NCBI RefSeq assembly: GCF_003419895.1
Contig: NZ_QPMM01000004.1
Span: 124,001 to 188,000 of the forward strand
Reading direction: 5' to 3'
From: Chitinophaga silvatica
GTDB lineage: Bacteria; Bacteroidota; Bacteroidia; Chitinophagales; Chitinophagaceae
Length of the DNA stretch: 64,000 nt
The notes beneath the pieces are model-generated. The model saw only the letters and a program-made list of their open reading frames with translations, had not been told where the DNA came from and searched no databases. The number at the start of each line of letters is the position of its first letter. Within the stretch, counting starts at the first letter, position 1. Both the position numbers and the translations under genes were made by a program. Shown in pieces: positions 27,291 to 36,440 of this stretch.

Positions 27291-27493
27291 CTCGCAAAGG
27301 CGCAAAGATTAATATTAAGACACAAAGGATTTTTTTAAAGATTTTTAAGGAATAGCGAATGGTTTAAGAACTTTCGATTGGTTTCAACAATAAAAGAAAC
27401 TTGTCTGTAGTTCTTAAAAAATTTACTTCAGGCCTTAAAAAGACTTTAAAAAAATCCTTTGTGTCTTAATATTAATCTTTGTGCCTTTGTGAG
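27291..27493. repeat. 203-bp nested palindromic repeat, MITE-like
   Basis: Outer arms 27291-27350 and 27432-27493 are inverted copies with two G/A differences (which leave G-U pairs in RNA) and one short indel. The ends read CTCGCAAAGG / CCTTTGTGAG, the cgcaaaggcgcaaag type of dispersed repeat found in Bacteroidota genomes. Inside lie a second inverted pair TTTAAGAACT/AGTTCTTAAA and a third GTTTC/GAAAC, so the whole piece can fold into one long stem. No ORF, no clear target-site duplication. Confidence 0.8.
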
Positions 27494-27526
27494 AAATACT
27501 TAACTTAACTATTAAAACAATCTGCT

Positions 27527-27871
27527 ATGGGTTTTATTGTACGTATACTCCTCAGCGCATTGGCTGCGATGTTTACCGCTTACCTGCTAAAACCAGCAGT
27601 AAAAGTTGACAGCTTTGTAACCGCGTTAATCCTTGCTTTGGTGCTTGCAGTTTTAAATGCATTAGTAAGACCACTACTAGTAGTACTTACTTTTCCAATT
27701 ACCATTGTAACATTAGGCCTTTTCCTGTTTGTTATTAACGCCCTCATTATCTTACTGGCCGAAAAGCTTGTTCCTGGTTTTAGAGTGGAAGGCTTTTGGT
27801 GGGCTATGCTTTTCAGTGTCATTATGGCCGCAGTCAACTATATCTTAAGTGGTATTGCCGGTACTAATTAA
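27527..27871 (+). CDS. Phage holin 4 superfamily (YvlD-like) small membrane protein
   Basis: 114 residues with four membrane segments (about 3-20, 29-47, 52-75 and 88-108). The conserved core ALILALVLAVLNALVRPLL and ITIVTLGLFLFVINALIILLAEKL followed by VEGFWWAMLFSV is typical of the YvlD/phage-holin-4 membrane protein family. Despite the name it is a chromosomal protein of unknown role in the membrane. It lies 33 bp beyond the palindromic repeat and 39 bp before the E1 gene, so may share a transcript with it. Confidence 0.85.
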   Translation: MGFIVRILLSALAAMFTAYLLKPAVKVDSFVTALILALVLAVLNALVRPLLVVLTFPITIVTLGLFLFVINALIILLAEKLVPGFRVEGFWWAMLFSVIMAAVNYILSGIAGTN

Positions 27872-27910
27872 TGTCATTGCCTTCTTTCGACATTTAGTAA
27901 AGCGTAAATC

Positions 27911-29881
27911 ATGCAGTTCGACAGATCTGGGCTCAGCAATGAACAATTGCTGGCCTTTTACAAGGCATTAGTGTACCCACGACTAATAGAAGAAAAGATG
28001 TTGCTGCTCCTACGCCAGGGAAAAATCAGTAAATGGTTTTCCGGCATAGGACAGGAAGCTATCTCTGTGGGTGCCGCAATGGCGCTGGAAAATGATGAAT
28101 GGATACTCCCGTTACATCGTAACCTGGGTATCTTTACGACCCGCGACATGCCACTGGCAAAGCTTTTAAAACAATGGCAGGGAAGTTCCGACGGTTATAG
28201 CAAAGCAAGGGAACGATCCTTTCACTTCGGTAGCCGGGATCATCATATCTGTGGTATGATCAGTCATCTTGGCCCCCAACTTTCTATTGCTGATGGAATT
28301 GCTCTGGCACATCAACTCAAAAAAGAACCTAAAGTTACCCTGGCATTTACCGGAGAAGGCGGAACCAGCGAAGGGGAGTTTCATGAAGCTATAAACCTTG
28401 CTGCCGTATGGGGTCTTCCTGTTATCTTCCTTATAGAAAATAATGGCTATGCACTAAGCACACCCACCAATGAACAATACAAGTGTGCCGACCTGGTAGA
28501 TAAGGCAATTGGCTACGGGATGGAAGGTGTAAGAATAGACGGTAATAATCTGCTGGAAGTTTATCAGACTATTAAAACCGCCAGAAATTATGCCATTCAA
28601 ACACAAAAGCCCGTACTGATAGAAGCCCTCACCTTCCGTATGCGTGGCCATGAAGAAGCAAGCGGAGTGAAATATGTTCCTACTGCACTCTTTGAAGAAT
28701 GGGAAAAGAAAGACCCAATTCTTCAATATACTAATTTCCTTAAGTCGAATAATCTGATTTCTGAAAACGAAATCAATGAAATATACCAACAATTAAAACA
28801 ACATATAGAAAACGAGGTTGCCGCCGGCCTTCATTCAGCTCCAATTGCTGTTAATTCGGCCGTTGAACTGGCAGATGTTTATGCGCCATCAGTTCCTGCT
28901 ATCTCTCCCTCTCATTCCTCAAATGAGAAAAGGTATATTGATGCCATTGCAGAAGGCCTTAAACAGGCATTGGAACAATTTCCTCAGCTCATACTCATGG
29001 GGCAGGACATTGCTGAATATGGGGGTGCCTTCAAAATTACAGAAGGCCTGGTAACAGAGTTCGGGAATCGGGTAAGAAACACCCCTCTCTGCGAAAGTGC
29101 CGTTATTGGAGCAGCATTGGGCTTGTCGATCGGTGGTTTTAAAAGTATGGTGGAGATGCAGTTCGGTGACTTTGTCACTTGCGGCTTCAATCAGATCGTC
29201 AACAATCTCGCAAAAATCCATTATCGCTGGGGGCAGGCAGCAGATGTAGTAATTCGCATGCCCGCAGGTGCCGGAGTCGGTGCCGGTCCATTTCATTCTC
29301 AAACCAATGAAGCATGGTTTACTCATGTTCCGGGACTAAAAGTTTTGTATCCTTCCACTCCGGCCGATGCTAAAGGGCTATTACTTGCAGCCTTTGCAGA
29401 CCCAAACCCTATTATCTTTTTTGAACATAAAGCACTTTACAGAAGCATTTCCGGTGAAGTACCCGAAGGCTATTACACTGTTGAAATAGGCAAAGCTAAT
29501 CTGATACAGCCTGGCGACGATATTAGTATTATTACCTATGGAAGTGGCGTTCACTGGGCGTTACAATATGCAGCCCAACATCAGGAAATGTCTGTTGCTA
29601 TTTTGGATTTACGGTCTTTACAGCCCCTGGATTATGACGCCATCAGAAACGTTACAGCTGCTACAGGTAAGGTTTTAGTATTGCATGAAGATACACTGAC
29701 CGGTGGTTTTGGGGCAGAAATCAGTGCCTGGATAGGAGAACATTGTTTTGAGCTATTAGATGCACCTGTATTGCGTTGCGCAAGCCTGGATACTCCGGTG
29801 CCTTTTAACCTCGAACTGGAAAAAAATTTTCTGGCGAAATCGAGGCTGGACGAGTATATGCAAAGATTATTTCATTGGTAA
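27911..29881 (+). CDS. 2-oxoacid dehydrogenase E1, alpha and beta subunits fused
   Basis: Thiamine-diphosphate enzyme that decarboxylates a 2-oxoacid, most likely a branched-chain one or pyruvate, and passes the acyl group to lipoyl-E2. The alpha part (1 to about 310) has the cofactor loop GEGGTSEGEFHEA...ENNGYA, with Glu replacing the usual Asp in GDG. The beta part (about 335-656) has MGQDIAEYGGAFKIT, SESAVIGAALG-type helix and GAGPFHSQTNEAWF. E2 and E3 genes are not in the window. Fused alpha-beta chains occur widely in Bacteroidota, so this is a natural gene and not a frame error. Substrate uncertain. Confidence 0.9.
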   Translation: MQFDRSGLSNEQLLAFYKALVYPRLIEEKMLLLLRQGKISKWFSGIGQEAISVGAAMALENDEWILPLHRNLGIFTTRDMPLAKLLKQWQGSSDGYSKARERSFHFGSRDHHICGMISHLGPQLSIADGIALAHQLKKEPKVTLAFTGEGGTSEGEFHEAINLAAVWGLPVIFLIENNGYALSTPTNEQYKCADLVDKAIGYGMEGVRIDGNNLLEVYQTIKTARNYAIQTQKPVLIEALTFRMRGHEEASGVKYVPTALFEEWEKKDPILQYTNFLKSNNLISENEINEIYQQLKQHIENEVAAGLHSAPIAVNSAVELADVYAPSVPAISPSHSSNEKRYIDAIAEGLKQALEQFPQLILMGQDIAEYGGAFKITEGLVTEFGNRVRNTPLCESAVIGAALGLSIGGFKSMVEMQFGDFVTCGFNQIVNNLAKIHYRWGQAADVVIRMPAGAGVGAGPFHSQTNEAWFTHVPGLKVLYPSTPADAKGLLLAAFADPNPIIFFEHKALYRSISGEVPEGYYTVEIGKANLIQPGDDISIITYGSGVHWALQYAAQHQEMSVAILDLRSLQPLDYDAIRNVTAATGKVLVLHEDTLTGGFGAEISAWIGEHCFELLDAPVLRCASLDTPVPFNLELEKNFLAKSRLDEYMQRLFHW

Positions 29882-29953
29882 ACAGATCCTTTCATTGGGA
29901 ATATGCCTTTAAAGTTATAATTTGCACCCGGAATCTAATAAAATCGTTATACT

Positions 29954-30097
29954 ATGTTGATGAATCTTTTAACCGTAGTACATACTACCGAATTTTATAA
30001 AGTTGGTGATAAAATTGGTGGTTTCCTGACTCCTGTAGTTATTTTGCTTTTTGCTGCTATGTTTATCTATGCTTGGGCTAAGTACGCAAAAAACTAA
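29954..30097 (+). CDS. 47-residue single-span membrane protein
   Basis: Short ORF starting MLMNLLTVVHTTEFYKVGDK and ending MFIYAWAKYAKN. Residues about 23-41 are a hydrophobic span (FLTPVVILLFAAMFIYAWA) with a basic C-terminus. It sits in a 300-bp gap between E1 and a converging gene, has coding-like codon use, and a terminator follows 36 bp downstream. It is too short for most gene callers. Function unknown; single-span peptides of this type often bind a larger membrane complex, but that is inference. The -7-like sequence TATAATTTG lies 35 bp upstream. Confidence 0.55.
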   Translation: MLMNLLTVVHTTEFYKVGDKIGGFLTPVVILLFAAMFIYAWAKYAKN

Positions 30098-30132
30098 TTA
30101 ATACGCTTTTTCACATCGCACTATAGAAAAAG

Positions 30133-30163
30133 AAAAAGGCTTCCCTTCACAGGAAGCCTTTTT
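30133..30163. terminator. Bidirectional intrinsic terminator
   Basis: 12-bp perfect stem AAAAAGGCTTCC / GGAAGCCTTTTT with a 7-base loop, giving T runs in both directions. Shared by the 47-residue gene and the thioredoxin-domain gene. Confidence 0.9.
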
Positions 30164-30177
30164 ATCGTTTAATAATC

Positions 30178-31560
30178 TTATCCCTTTGTTAGTATTTTTT
30201 CTATTAATGCCTTTAGCTCAGGTGTAGAAGGCCTTGGTGCGTCTATAGTCACTATATTTCCTTTCTGATCAAATACCATAAACTGTGGAATCCCTTGAAT
30301 ATTATACAGTTTGGTTAATTCACTATACCCCTTGGTAAAGATCTGTACTCCTTTCATCTCCTTCTCTTTTACAAAATCCAGCCATTTCTGCTTGTCTTTA
30401 ACTTCATCTACAGAACTACCCAGAAATACAACATCTTTTCCATGCATTTCTTCCTCTAACTTCATCAGATAAGGCAGTTCAGCTTTGCAGGGGCCGCACC
30501 ATGTTGCCCAAACATCTACTACTACCACTTTACCTTTAAAATCGGCCAGTGATACCTTCTTTCCGTTCACATCTTCCCCAGAAAAACTGAGAGCAGGCTT
30601 TCCGGCTGCAAAATTGTGCAGTTTCTTTTCGAATTCCAGATATCTCCTATTTTGCTCATCGGTGACCAGGTATTGTTTTACTGGTTCCATAGCTGCAATC
30701 AGGGCATCATAAGACTTATAAGCATCCAGACTCTGGGTAATTACCACTGCTTTCACAGTATCATTTCCATATAAAGCGACAGATCTCGCAAGTCTTTCCT
30801 CTGGTTTTATCTTTTCGTGGGTAGCCTGGTTCATATAACTATATGTTCCATACAAACTCAAAAGACTGCTTGCATCACCATCTCTCAGGATTCTTGAGTC
30901 GGAATATTTATTGGGCTGCAAGATTTGCTTATAATAAGCGGGATATTGATCCGGAGATGGATGGATGGAATGTGGCATTAGTAAAAACTGTAAAGCAGTT
31001 CTTTCCACATCCAGGTCCATTTGTAATTTCATCATTTCATTAAAGGCCTTATTAGGTGTAGCTACTTTCTGTTTATTTGATTTTACCTGTGCTACCAAAG
31101 CCTCCAATTTTGGGAAATAGGATTGAAAAGTGGAGGTATCCATTTTTACAATTGGCATTGTCAGTGGTTTCAATTGCCGGCTCCATTGCTGCAAGACTTT
31201 GTTTTCTGCCGATCCCGATTGTAAGGAATATTCTCCATCCTCAACTATCAGGCTTAGATTATCTCCTGGTTTCAGGTAAATACGGGCATCACCGCCCCTT
31301 ATACCAGTAGAAACATAATAAAATCCTTCTTTAGGCGAGGGAACAGCAAATGCAAAGGCTTGCTGATCATTTAATTTGGCAGTAGCTATTTCTTCTTTTC
31401 TACCTTCTACCACAGCGTATAAAGTTACCTTCCTGATTTGGTCGTTTGTTACTTTTCCCTGGATAATAGATGGAGATTTGATGGGTACAGGGCCAACGCC
31501 GGCATTCACTCCGGTATACGCCAATAAGGCGGCTACCGACAGTAGTCGAGATACTTTCAT
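30178..31560 (-). CDS. TlpA-like thioredoxin-domain protein with DUF4369-like N-terminus
   Basis: Secreted thiol-disulfide oxidoreductase of 460 residues. Signal peptide to about residue 20, then a beta-sandwich region (about 30-120) like DUF4369, a helical linker, and a TlpA/ResA thioredoxin domain (about 318-460). The redox site is WATWCGPC with a cis-proline loop in GIPQFMVFD. Proteins of this shape are abundant in Bacteroidota and keep cytochrome or secreted-protein cysteines reduced; the specific partner is unknown. Stands alone with a -7 box upstream. Confidence 0.9.
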   Translation of the reverse strand: MKVSRLLSVAALLAYTGVNAGVGPVPIKSPSIIQGKVTNDQIRKVTLYAVVEGRKEEIATAKLNDQQAFAFAVPSPKEGFYYVSTGIRGGDARIYLKPGDNLSLIVEDGEYSLQSGSAENKVLQQWSRQLKPLTMPIVKMDTSTFQSYFPKLEALVAQVKSNKQKVATPNKAFNEMMKLQMDLDVERTALQFLLMPHSIHPSPDQYPAYYKQILQPNKYSDSRILRDGDASSLLSLYGTYSYMNQATHEKIKPEERLARSVALYGNDTVKAVVITQSLDAYKSYDALIAAMEPVKQYLVTDEQNRRYLEFEKKLHNFAAGKPALSFSGEDVNGKKVSLADFKGKVVVVDVWATWCGPCKAELPYLMKLEEEMHGKDVVFLGSSVDEVKDKQKWLDFVKEKEMKGVQIFTKGYSELTKLYNIQGIPQFMVFDQKGNIVTIDAPRPSTPELKALIEKILTKG

Positions 31561-31597
31561 TGTTTCGTTTTTTAATGGTGGTTGTTAATTATATCAT

Positions 31598-31605
31598 CAA
31601 ATATA
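31598..31605 (-). promoter_or_regulatory. Predicted -7 box for the TlpA-like gene
   Basis: Minus strand reads TATATTTG, an exact TAnnTTTG match 38 bp before the start codon. No clear -33 element. Confidence 0.4.
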
Positions 31606-31665
31606 ATCATGGAAAGTATTAAAGAAAGTTTTTTGGGATTAATGGCCTAATAGGGTTTACAAAGG

Positions 31666-32193
31666 TTAGCTATAGTACTGATTATAATAGTGATTGGTAT
31701 ACTCGAGGTTCTCATCATCGAAGCATACCAGTATAATTTCATCTGGAATAAAAATTTTTTCCAGAAACACTGCAATAGTTTCAATAGCAATCCTGGCTGC
31801 CAAATCTTTAGGGAAGTGATAGATTCCTGTACTAATGTTAGGGAACGCAATAGATTTAACATCATTGTTAGCCGCCAGGGTTAAAGAATTGAAATAGCAA
31901 TTGGCTAAAAGTGCTTCTTCATTTTTCTTTCCATTATTCCACACCGGCCCCACGGTATGAATTACATATTTTGCTGGTAAATTCCCTGCCCGGGTTATAA
32001 CAGCTTCTCCTGTCTTACAGCCGCCCTGGCGTGCAACAATTGCTCTGCAATCTTCCAGTATTTCAGGTCCTCCGGCTCTGTGAATTGCCCCATCTACTCC
32101 GCCGCCACCCATGAGTGAAGAATTAGCAGCATTTACAATTGCATCAACCTTCACTTTAGTAATATCACCTTTCACTATTTTAATTCTATTCAT
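31666..32193 (-). CDS. Macro domain protein, probable O-acetyl-ADP-ribose deacetylase
   Basis: 175 residues, one macro domain. It has the ADP-ribose-binding set: [19 protein letters not shown] near the N-terminus with the conserved Asn, [14 protein letters not shown] (the catalytic loop) and ISTGIYHFP (phosphate loop). This is the MacroD/YmdB branch that removes ADP-ribose from proteins or O-acetyl-ADP-ribose. The stop of the upstream NYN gene and its start overlap as TAATG, so the two are translationally coupled. That link suggests a joint job in nucleic-acid or ADP-ribose handling. Confidence 0.92.
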   Translation of the reverse strand: MNRIKIVKGDITKVKVDAIVNAANSSLMGGGGVDGAIHRAGGPEILEDCRAIVARQGGCKTGEAVITRAGNLPAKYVIHTVGPVWNNGKKNEEALLANCYFNSLTLAANNDVKSIAFPNISTGIYHFPKDLAARIAIETIAVFLEKIFIPDEIILVCFDDENLEYTNHYYNQYYS

Positions 32194-32945
32194 TATGATA
32201 CAGTTCTTACGTATACTAATTTTCCGGTTTTCTTACCACTACTCTCCCGGATATCTATTTCAAAGTTTGGAAAACTTTTCAGGAGTTGCAATAGTTTGAT
32301 ATATCCATAGTTGCGGGAATCGAAATCCGGTTTCTTTTTCAATAACAGGTTTCCTAGTTCTCCCAGATATGCCCATCCATCTTCATCTGCGATATCATTG
32401 ATGCTGGTCGATAAAAGTGAGAGTAATTGTTTATCTGCTTTACTGATGCTTTTGTGCTTTACTTTTGATGACTTCTGTTTATCAACATCCGTCTTTTTCT
32501 CATCAGCTTCCAATATTTCAAGATAAATAAATTTGTCACAGGCAGCTCTGAAGGCAGAAGGGGTTTTCTGTTCTCCCATTCCGTAAACGATCATCCCGGC
32601 TTCCCTTAGTCGGGTTGCCAAACGGGTAAAATCACTATCGCTCGATACCAGGCAAAATCCATCTACCCGTCCTGTATATAAAATATCCATTGCGTCGATT
32701 ATCATAGCCGAATCGGTTGCATTTTTGCCACTGGTATAGCTGTATTGCTGAATTGGTGTAATGGCGTATTCCAATAACACATTTTTCCAACCCACAACAG
32801 TGGGTTTAGTCCAATCGCCATAAATTCTTTTAAAGGTAGGGTTACCATACTTTGCTACTTCTTCCAGCATTCCTTTTACATTATGATATGGGATATTATC
32901 CGCATCTATGAGAACAGCCAGTCGAAGGTCATTTGAGTTATCCAT
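32193..32945 (-). CDS. NYN domain protein with C-terminal LOTUS (OST-HTH) domain
   Basis: 250 residues. Residues 8-150 form a NYN (PIN-like) nuclease domain: [14 protein letters not shown] with the metal Asp pair, [18 protein letters not shown], and [18 protein letters not shown] with two more acidic residues. Residues about 170-250 look like a LOTUS/OST-HTH RNA-binding domain ([23 protein letters not shown] layout, [19 protein letters not shown]). The pairing resembles LabA/limkain-type proteins that act on RNA. First gene of a two-gene operon with the macro-domain gene. Confidence 0.9.
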   Translation of the reverse strand: MDNSNDLRLAVLIDADNIPYHNVKGMLEEVAKYGNPTFKRIYGDWTKPTVVGWKNVLLEYAITPIQQYSYTSGKNATDSAMIIDAMDILYTGRVDGFCLVSSDSDFTRLATRLREAGMIVYGMGEQKTPSAFRAACDKFIYLEILEADEKKTDVDKQKSSKVKHKSISKADKQLLSLLSTSINDIADEDGWAYLGELGNLLLKKKPDFDSRNYGYIKLLQLLKSFPNFEIDIRESSGKKTGKLVYVRTVS

Positions 32946-32964
32946 ATGTTGTGATTAAATGACA

Positions 32965-33009
32965 AAACGTGTTGACTACAGAATAATTCTTGCTGCAATC
33001 AACACGTTT
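32965..33009 (-). terminator. Inverted repeat after dps, probable terminator
   Basis: 11-bp perfect arms AAACGTGTTGA / TCAACACGTTT with a 23-base loop, between the dps stop and the NYN start. On the minus strand it is followed by TGTCATTT, so the T run is poor. Confidence 0.5.
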
Positions 33010-33028
33010 GTAATAATTTGAAGAAGTA

Positions 33029-33499
33029 TTATTTCAGATAGGAGCGGATCATCCACGCCTTTTTGAGGTGCTTTTGCAACATCTGTGTAGCAAAGTCTGC
33101 AGCGCCTTTATCATTGTACTTGGTATCAAACTCGTCGATCAGGCGGCGGAGATTACGGATGATGGTTTCATGATCATCGAGGAGGCCTTTAAGCTGTACT
33201 TTCTGATCGTTAGAATATTCTCCTTCCAGTAAATGAGTCAATTTAAGTGCATCTACATATCTGCCTTCTGCATAGTGGCCAATTGAGCGGATATACTCAG
33301 CTACTTCATCGGCATATTCTTCCAGTTCTTCGTATTGATCTTCATAGAACGAATGTAGTTCCATGAAGTTGCTACCCTCAATATTCCAATGGCAATTTCG
33401 GGTTTTTGCATACAATACCAATTCATCTGCTAATACCTTATTCAACTCTAGTGCTATTTGTTTTAAGTGTTCTTCTAAAACACCGATGTTTGCTTTCAT
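33029..33499 (-). CDS. dps: Dps-family ferritin-like DNA-protection protein
   Basis: 156 residues, four-helix ferritin-like fold forming a dodecamer that stores iron and protects DNA. The inter-subunit ferroxidase site is visible in NCHWNIEGSNFMELHSFYEDQYEELEEYADEVAEYI-type order: His 37 and His 49 region with Asp/Glu on helix B. The N-terminal tail is short and little charged, so DNA binding may be weak. Single gene. Likely induced by oxidative stress or starvation as in other Dps, but no OxyR-type site was recognised. Confidence 0.92.
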   Translation of the reverse strand: MKANIGVLEEHLKQIALELNKVLADELVLYAKTRNCHWNIEGSNFMELHSFYEDQYEELEEYADEVAEYIRSIGHYAEGRYVDALKLTHLLEGEYSNDQKVQLKGLLDDHETIIRNLRRLIDEFDTKYNDKGAADFATQMLQKHLKKAWMIRSYLK

Positions 33500-33634
33500 A
33501 TCATTGAATTTTTGGTTTATATAAATTTACTGATTAATAAAACTGCAGCCAATGATGTTTATCATCTCTGAATAACCGGGAATATATAAACAGGTAGGAT
33601 TCCGGTTTTGTTCAGGTACTGCTGGCTTCAGAAC

Positions 33635-33667
33635 TTTGCGAAAATTGTACCATTGTTGTTAATTTTG
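33635..33667 (+). promoter_or_regulatory. Predicted promoter of the MFS gene, apparently leaderless
   Basis: TTTG (33635-33638), 21-bp spacer, TAATTTTG (33660-33667): a full match to the Bacteroidota -33/-7 layout. The ATG at 33671 is only 3 bp beyond the -7 box, so the transcript would begin at or next to the start codon. Confidence 0.6.
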
Positions 33668-33670
33668 CGC

Positions 33671-34852
33671 ATGGACCAGTCGACAGATCGGATTTACAAT
33701 CTTCACTTTATAATGCTTTGCCTGAGCAATGCACTTTTCTCCGCAAGTTTTAATATGATGATCCCTGAGCTGCCAGCCTATCTGACAAAGATGGGAGGAG
33801 CAGATTACAAGGGATATATTATAGGTTTGTTTACTTTAATGGCGGGCCTATCACGTCCTTTCAGTGGAAAACTTACAGATACCATAGGCAGAGTACCGGT
33901 AATGATCTTTGGTTCTCTGGTTTGTGTTGTTTGCAGTCTGATTTATCCGCTTATCAGCTCTGTAGCAGCATTTTTATTATTAAGATTTTTTCATGGTTTT
34001 TCTACCGGTTTTAAACCTACGGGAACGTCAGCCTATGTTTCTGATATAGTGCCTGTAACCCGCCGTGGTGAAGCCATGGGAATGGTTGGGCTATTCAGTA
34101 CAATAGGTATGGCAATGGGCCCGGCTATTGGAGGGTATGTTGCTGTAAGGTGGAATATTAATGTAATGTTTCAGCTTTCAGCTCTTTTTGCCTTGTTATC
34201 TGTTGTGATTTTGGTTGGCATGAAGGAAACCTTACATAATAAACAACGTTTTCGCTTCTCTTTATTAAAGATTTCGCCGGATGAAATATTTGAGCCGTTG
34301 GTGTGGGCTCCGGTAATTATCTGCTTTATAACCTATTTCAGTTATGGTGCAATATTGACCATTGTGCCAGACTTTAGTGCATTTTTGGGAGTCACCAATA
34401 AAGGATTGTTCTTTACCTTCTTTACAGCCAGTTCCATTGGAATACGGATTCTGGCGGGTCGGGTATCTGATAAATACGGAAGGTTGCCGGTTTTGAAAGT
34501 ATCAGCCCTTACAATGGCTGTTTCAATGCTGGTTTTGGGATTTGCTACCAATGGCTTTTGGTTGCTCACCGGAGCTGTAGTATACGGAATAGCTGTTGGA
34601 TTAAATTCTCCGGCCATTACTGCATGGACTATTGACTTAAGTAATCCACAGCACCGGGGAAGGGCATTAGCGAGCATGTATATAGCTCTTGAGGCAGGAA
34701 TTGGTTTAGGTGCTTACTTCTCCGCTATGATTTATCACAACAAGGAAGAAAGATTTCCACTTACATTTTATGTATTCGCCGGGATAACTTTATTGGCTAC
34801 CATCTACCTAAGCTTTATTTACAAGCCTAAAAAGATACAGGTATCAAATTAA
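33671..34852 (+). CDS. MFS transporter
   Basis: Twelve-span secondary carrier of 393 residues. The start is taken at MDQSTDRIYNLHF; an upstream TTG at 33608 would include the promoter. Loop 2-3 carries the MFS motif GKLTDTIGRVPVM and loop 8-9 a second one, GRVSDKYGRLPVLK; TM4-5 contains GLFSTIGMAMGPAIGG. The layout is that of drug/metabolite-proton antiporters, but the substrate cannot be told. It has its own promoter and no regulator beside it. Confidence 0.85.
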   Translation: MDQSTDRIYNLHFIMLCLSNALFSASFNMMIPELPAYLTKMGGADYKGYIIGLFTLMAGLSRPFSGKLTDTIGRVPVMIFGSLVCVVCSLIYPLISSVAAFLLLRFFHGFSTGFKPTGTSAYVSDIVPVTRRGEAMGMVGLFSTIGMAMGPAIGGYVAVRWNINVMFQLSALFALLSVVILVGMKETLHNKQRFRFSLLKISPDEIFEPLVWAPVIICFITYFSYGAILTIVPDFSAFLGVTNKGLFFTFFTASSIGIRILAGRVSDKYGRLPVLKVSALTMAVSMLVLGFATNGFWLLTGAVVYGIAVGLNSPAITAWTIDLSNPQHRGRALASMYIALEAGIGLGAYFSAMIYHNKEERFPLTFYVFAGITLLATIYLSFIYKPKKIQVSN

Positions 34853-34922
34853 CCCCTGTATTCTTATTTACACTTGTTAATATATTAATTACCAGCTTGT
34901 TAGTTTAGCAAGCATATTCTCA

Positions 34923-36374
34923 TTATTGCTGATTCGTTTCAGATATGTTTAATGGTTTGCTAACAAATACTTCATTCTCTGGAGGTAGGTTAAGTGATTC
35001 TGTGTCTTCATCTGAGCCCAGATCCAATAGTTCTTTTGGTAAGGATTTCTTGCTGTTCAATCCTAATTTCCGCATTTTTTCAGCTTTGCCTACCAGGTTT
35101 CCTTTGCCCGTAGACAATTTATTTAGCGCATTTTCATAGGCTTTATTACTTTGATTGAGTTGAACACCTATTGCTGTCAGATCATCAACAAAACCAACAA
35201 ATTTGTCGTACAGGGCACTCCCCTGTTTCACAATTTCTAAAGCATTCTTATTCTGCTTTTCCAACTTCCACATATTCTCAATAATTCTGACGGTGGCCAG
35301 TAAAGATGGCACACTTACCAGAATGATTCTGCGCTTGAAAGCATAATCGTATAACTCTTCTTCCGGTTGCATAATAGCCAGGGCATATGCCGGCTCAATT
35401 GGAATAAAGAGCATTACAAAATCGGTCGAATTATCATAAAGGGTATGATAGGATTTTTCACTTAGTTCGTTCACATGATTTTTAACAGATTGCACATGCA
35501 TTTTCAGAGCATGCTTTCTATCTTCTTCATTTTCAGCACTGCAATACTGTTCATATGCTTTCAGTGAAACCTTTGAATCGATCACCAACCTTCTGTTTTC
35601 TGGTAAATACAATACCAGATCCGGTTTTTTGAGCAGACCTTTTTCATCTCTCTGTGCATCTTGCGTAGTATAGTGTACCCCTTTTTCAAGGCCGGAGACT
35701 TCCAATACCCGCTCCAGAATCATTTCTCCCCAATTACCTTGTTTCTTGGAATCGGTTTTTAAGGCATTGGTGAGATTATTAGCTTCTTTGGATAAGGTTT
35801 GATTAAGTTCCATGAGTTTGCCCAATTCTGTTTTAAGGGCAGCTCTTTGAGAGGTTTCCTCAACAAGCGACTGCTGCAGGCTATTTCTAAAACTATCGAT
35901 CTTTTCAGACAGGGGCTTTAATACATCATCCATCTTCGTTTTATTCTGCTCCATAAAGTTGCCGGATATTTGATGCAGCAACTGCTGAGCAGTATTCTCG
36001 AATTGCAGACCGAACTCTTTATGCACTTGTTGCAAGCGCTCCTTTTCACTATTGAGCTGAATCTGAAGATATTTATTCTGCTCAATTAACCGGCCTTGTT
36101 CCGACATTACAGACACGAACTCTTCGTTTAGCCGCTCTAGTTGTTCCTGCTTTTCTCTTAGGCTTACAGCTTTATCTTCCAGCATATTCTGCTGGTATTC
36201 AAATCTGGCTTCCTGCAGCCTTGTCTTCTCCTGTAAGGCTGCATAATCTGCCTGCCATAACTGTGCTTGTTGCTGATCTGCAGCTTGTTTGCCCAGCAAT
36301 TGTTGCCTGGTATTGATAAACAGATACGCAAGCACTAAAACGCAAATTCCCGAAATAATTAAAAGTATCAACAT
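34923..36374 (-). CDS. rmuC: DNA recombination protein RmuC
   Basis: 483 residues: N-terminal membrane anchor (1-20), a long coiled coil (about 25-200) and the RmuC nuclease-like domain (about 205-420). The domain is recognised from KKQGNWGEMILERVLEVSGLE, DLVLYLPENRRLVIDSKVSLKAYE and FVMLFIPIEPAYALA. RmuC limits inversion of DNA at short repeats and is structurally a restriction-endonuclease-like protein. The C-terminal tail is unstructured. No operon partner: the gene behind it is separated by a terminator. Confidence 0.92.
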   Translation of the reverse strand: MLILLIISGICVLVLAYLFINTRQQLLGKQAADQQQAQLWQADYAALQEKTRLQEARFEYQQNMLEDKAVSLREKQEQLERLNEEFVSVMSEQGRLIEQNKYLQIQLNSEKERLQQVHKEFGLQFENTAQQLLHQISGNFMEQNKTKMDDVLKPLSEKIDSFRNSLQQSLVEETSQRAALKTELGKLMELNQTLSKEANNLTNALKTDSKKQGNWGEMILERVLEVSGLEKGVHYTTQDAQRDEKGLLKKPDLVLYLPENRRLVIDSKVSLKAYEQYCSAENEEDRKHALKMHVQSVKNHVNELSEKSYHTLYDNSTDFVMLFIPIEPAYALAIMQPEEELYDYAFKRRIILVSVPSLLATVRIIENMWKLEKQNKNALEIVKQGSALYDKFVGFVDDLTAIGVQLNQSNKAYENALNKLSTGKGNLVGKAEKMRKLGLNSKKSLPKELLDLGSDEDTESLNLPPENEVFVSKPLNISETNQQ

Positions 36375-36440
36375 GCTAATCCGGCTCTAAAAACAATGAT
36401 AAACTCTTTCTACGCATTATATCTGCGTTCAGAATATAAA

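Noticed and set aside
27527..27871. Prophage holin
   Set aside because: The holin name comes from a family label; there are no phage genes around, and the protein matches chromosomal YvlD-like proteins.
27911..29881. Frameshift or assembly fusion of two E1 genes
   Set aside because: The alpha-beta fusion is common in Bacteroidota and the reading frame is clean throughout.
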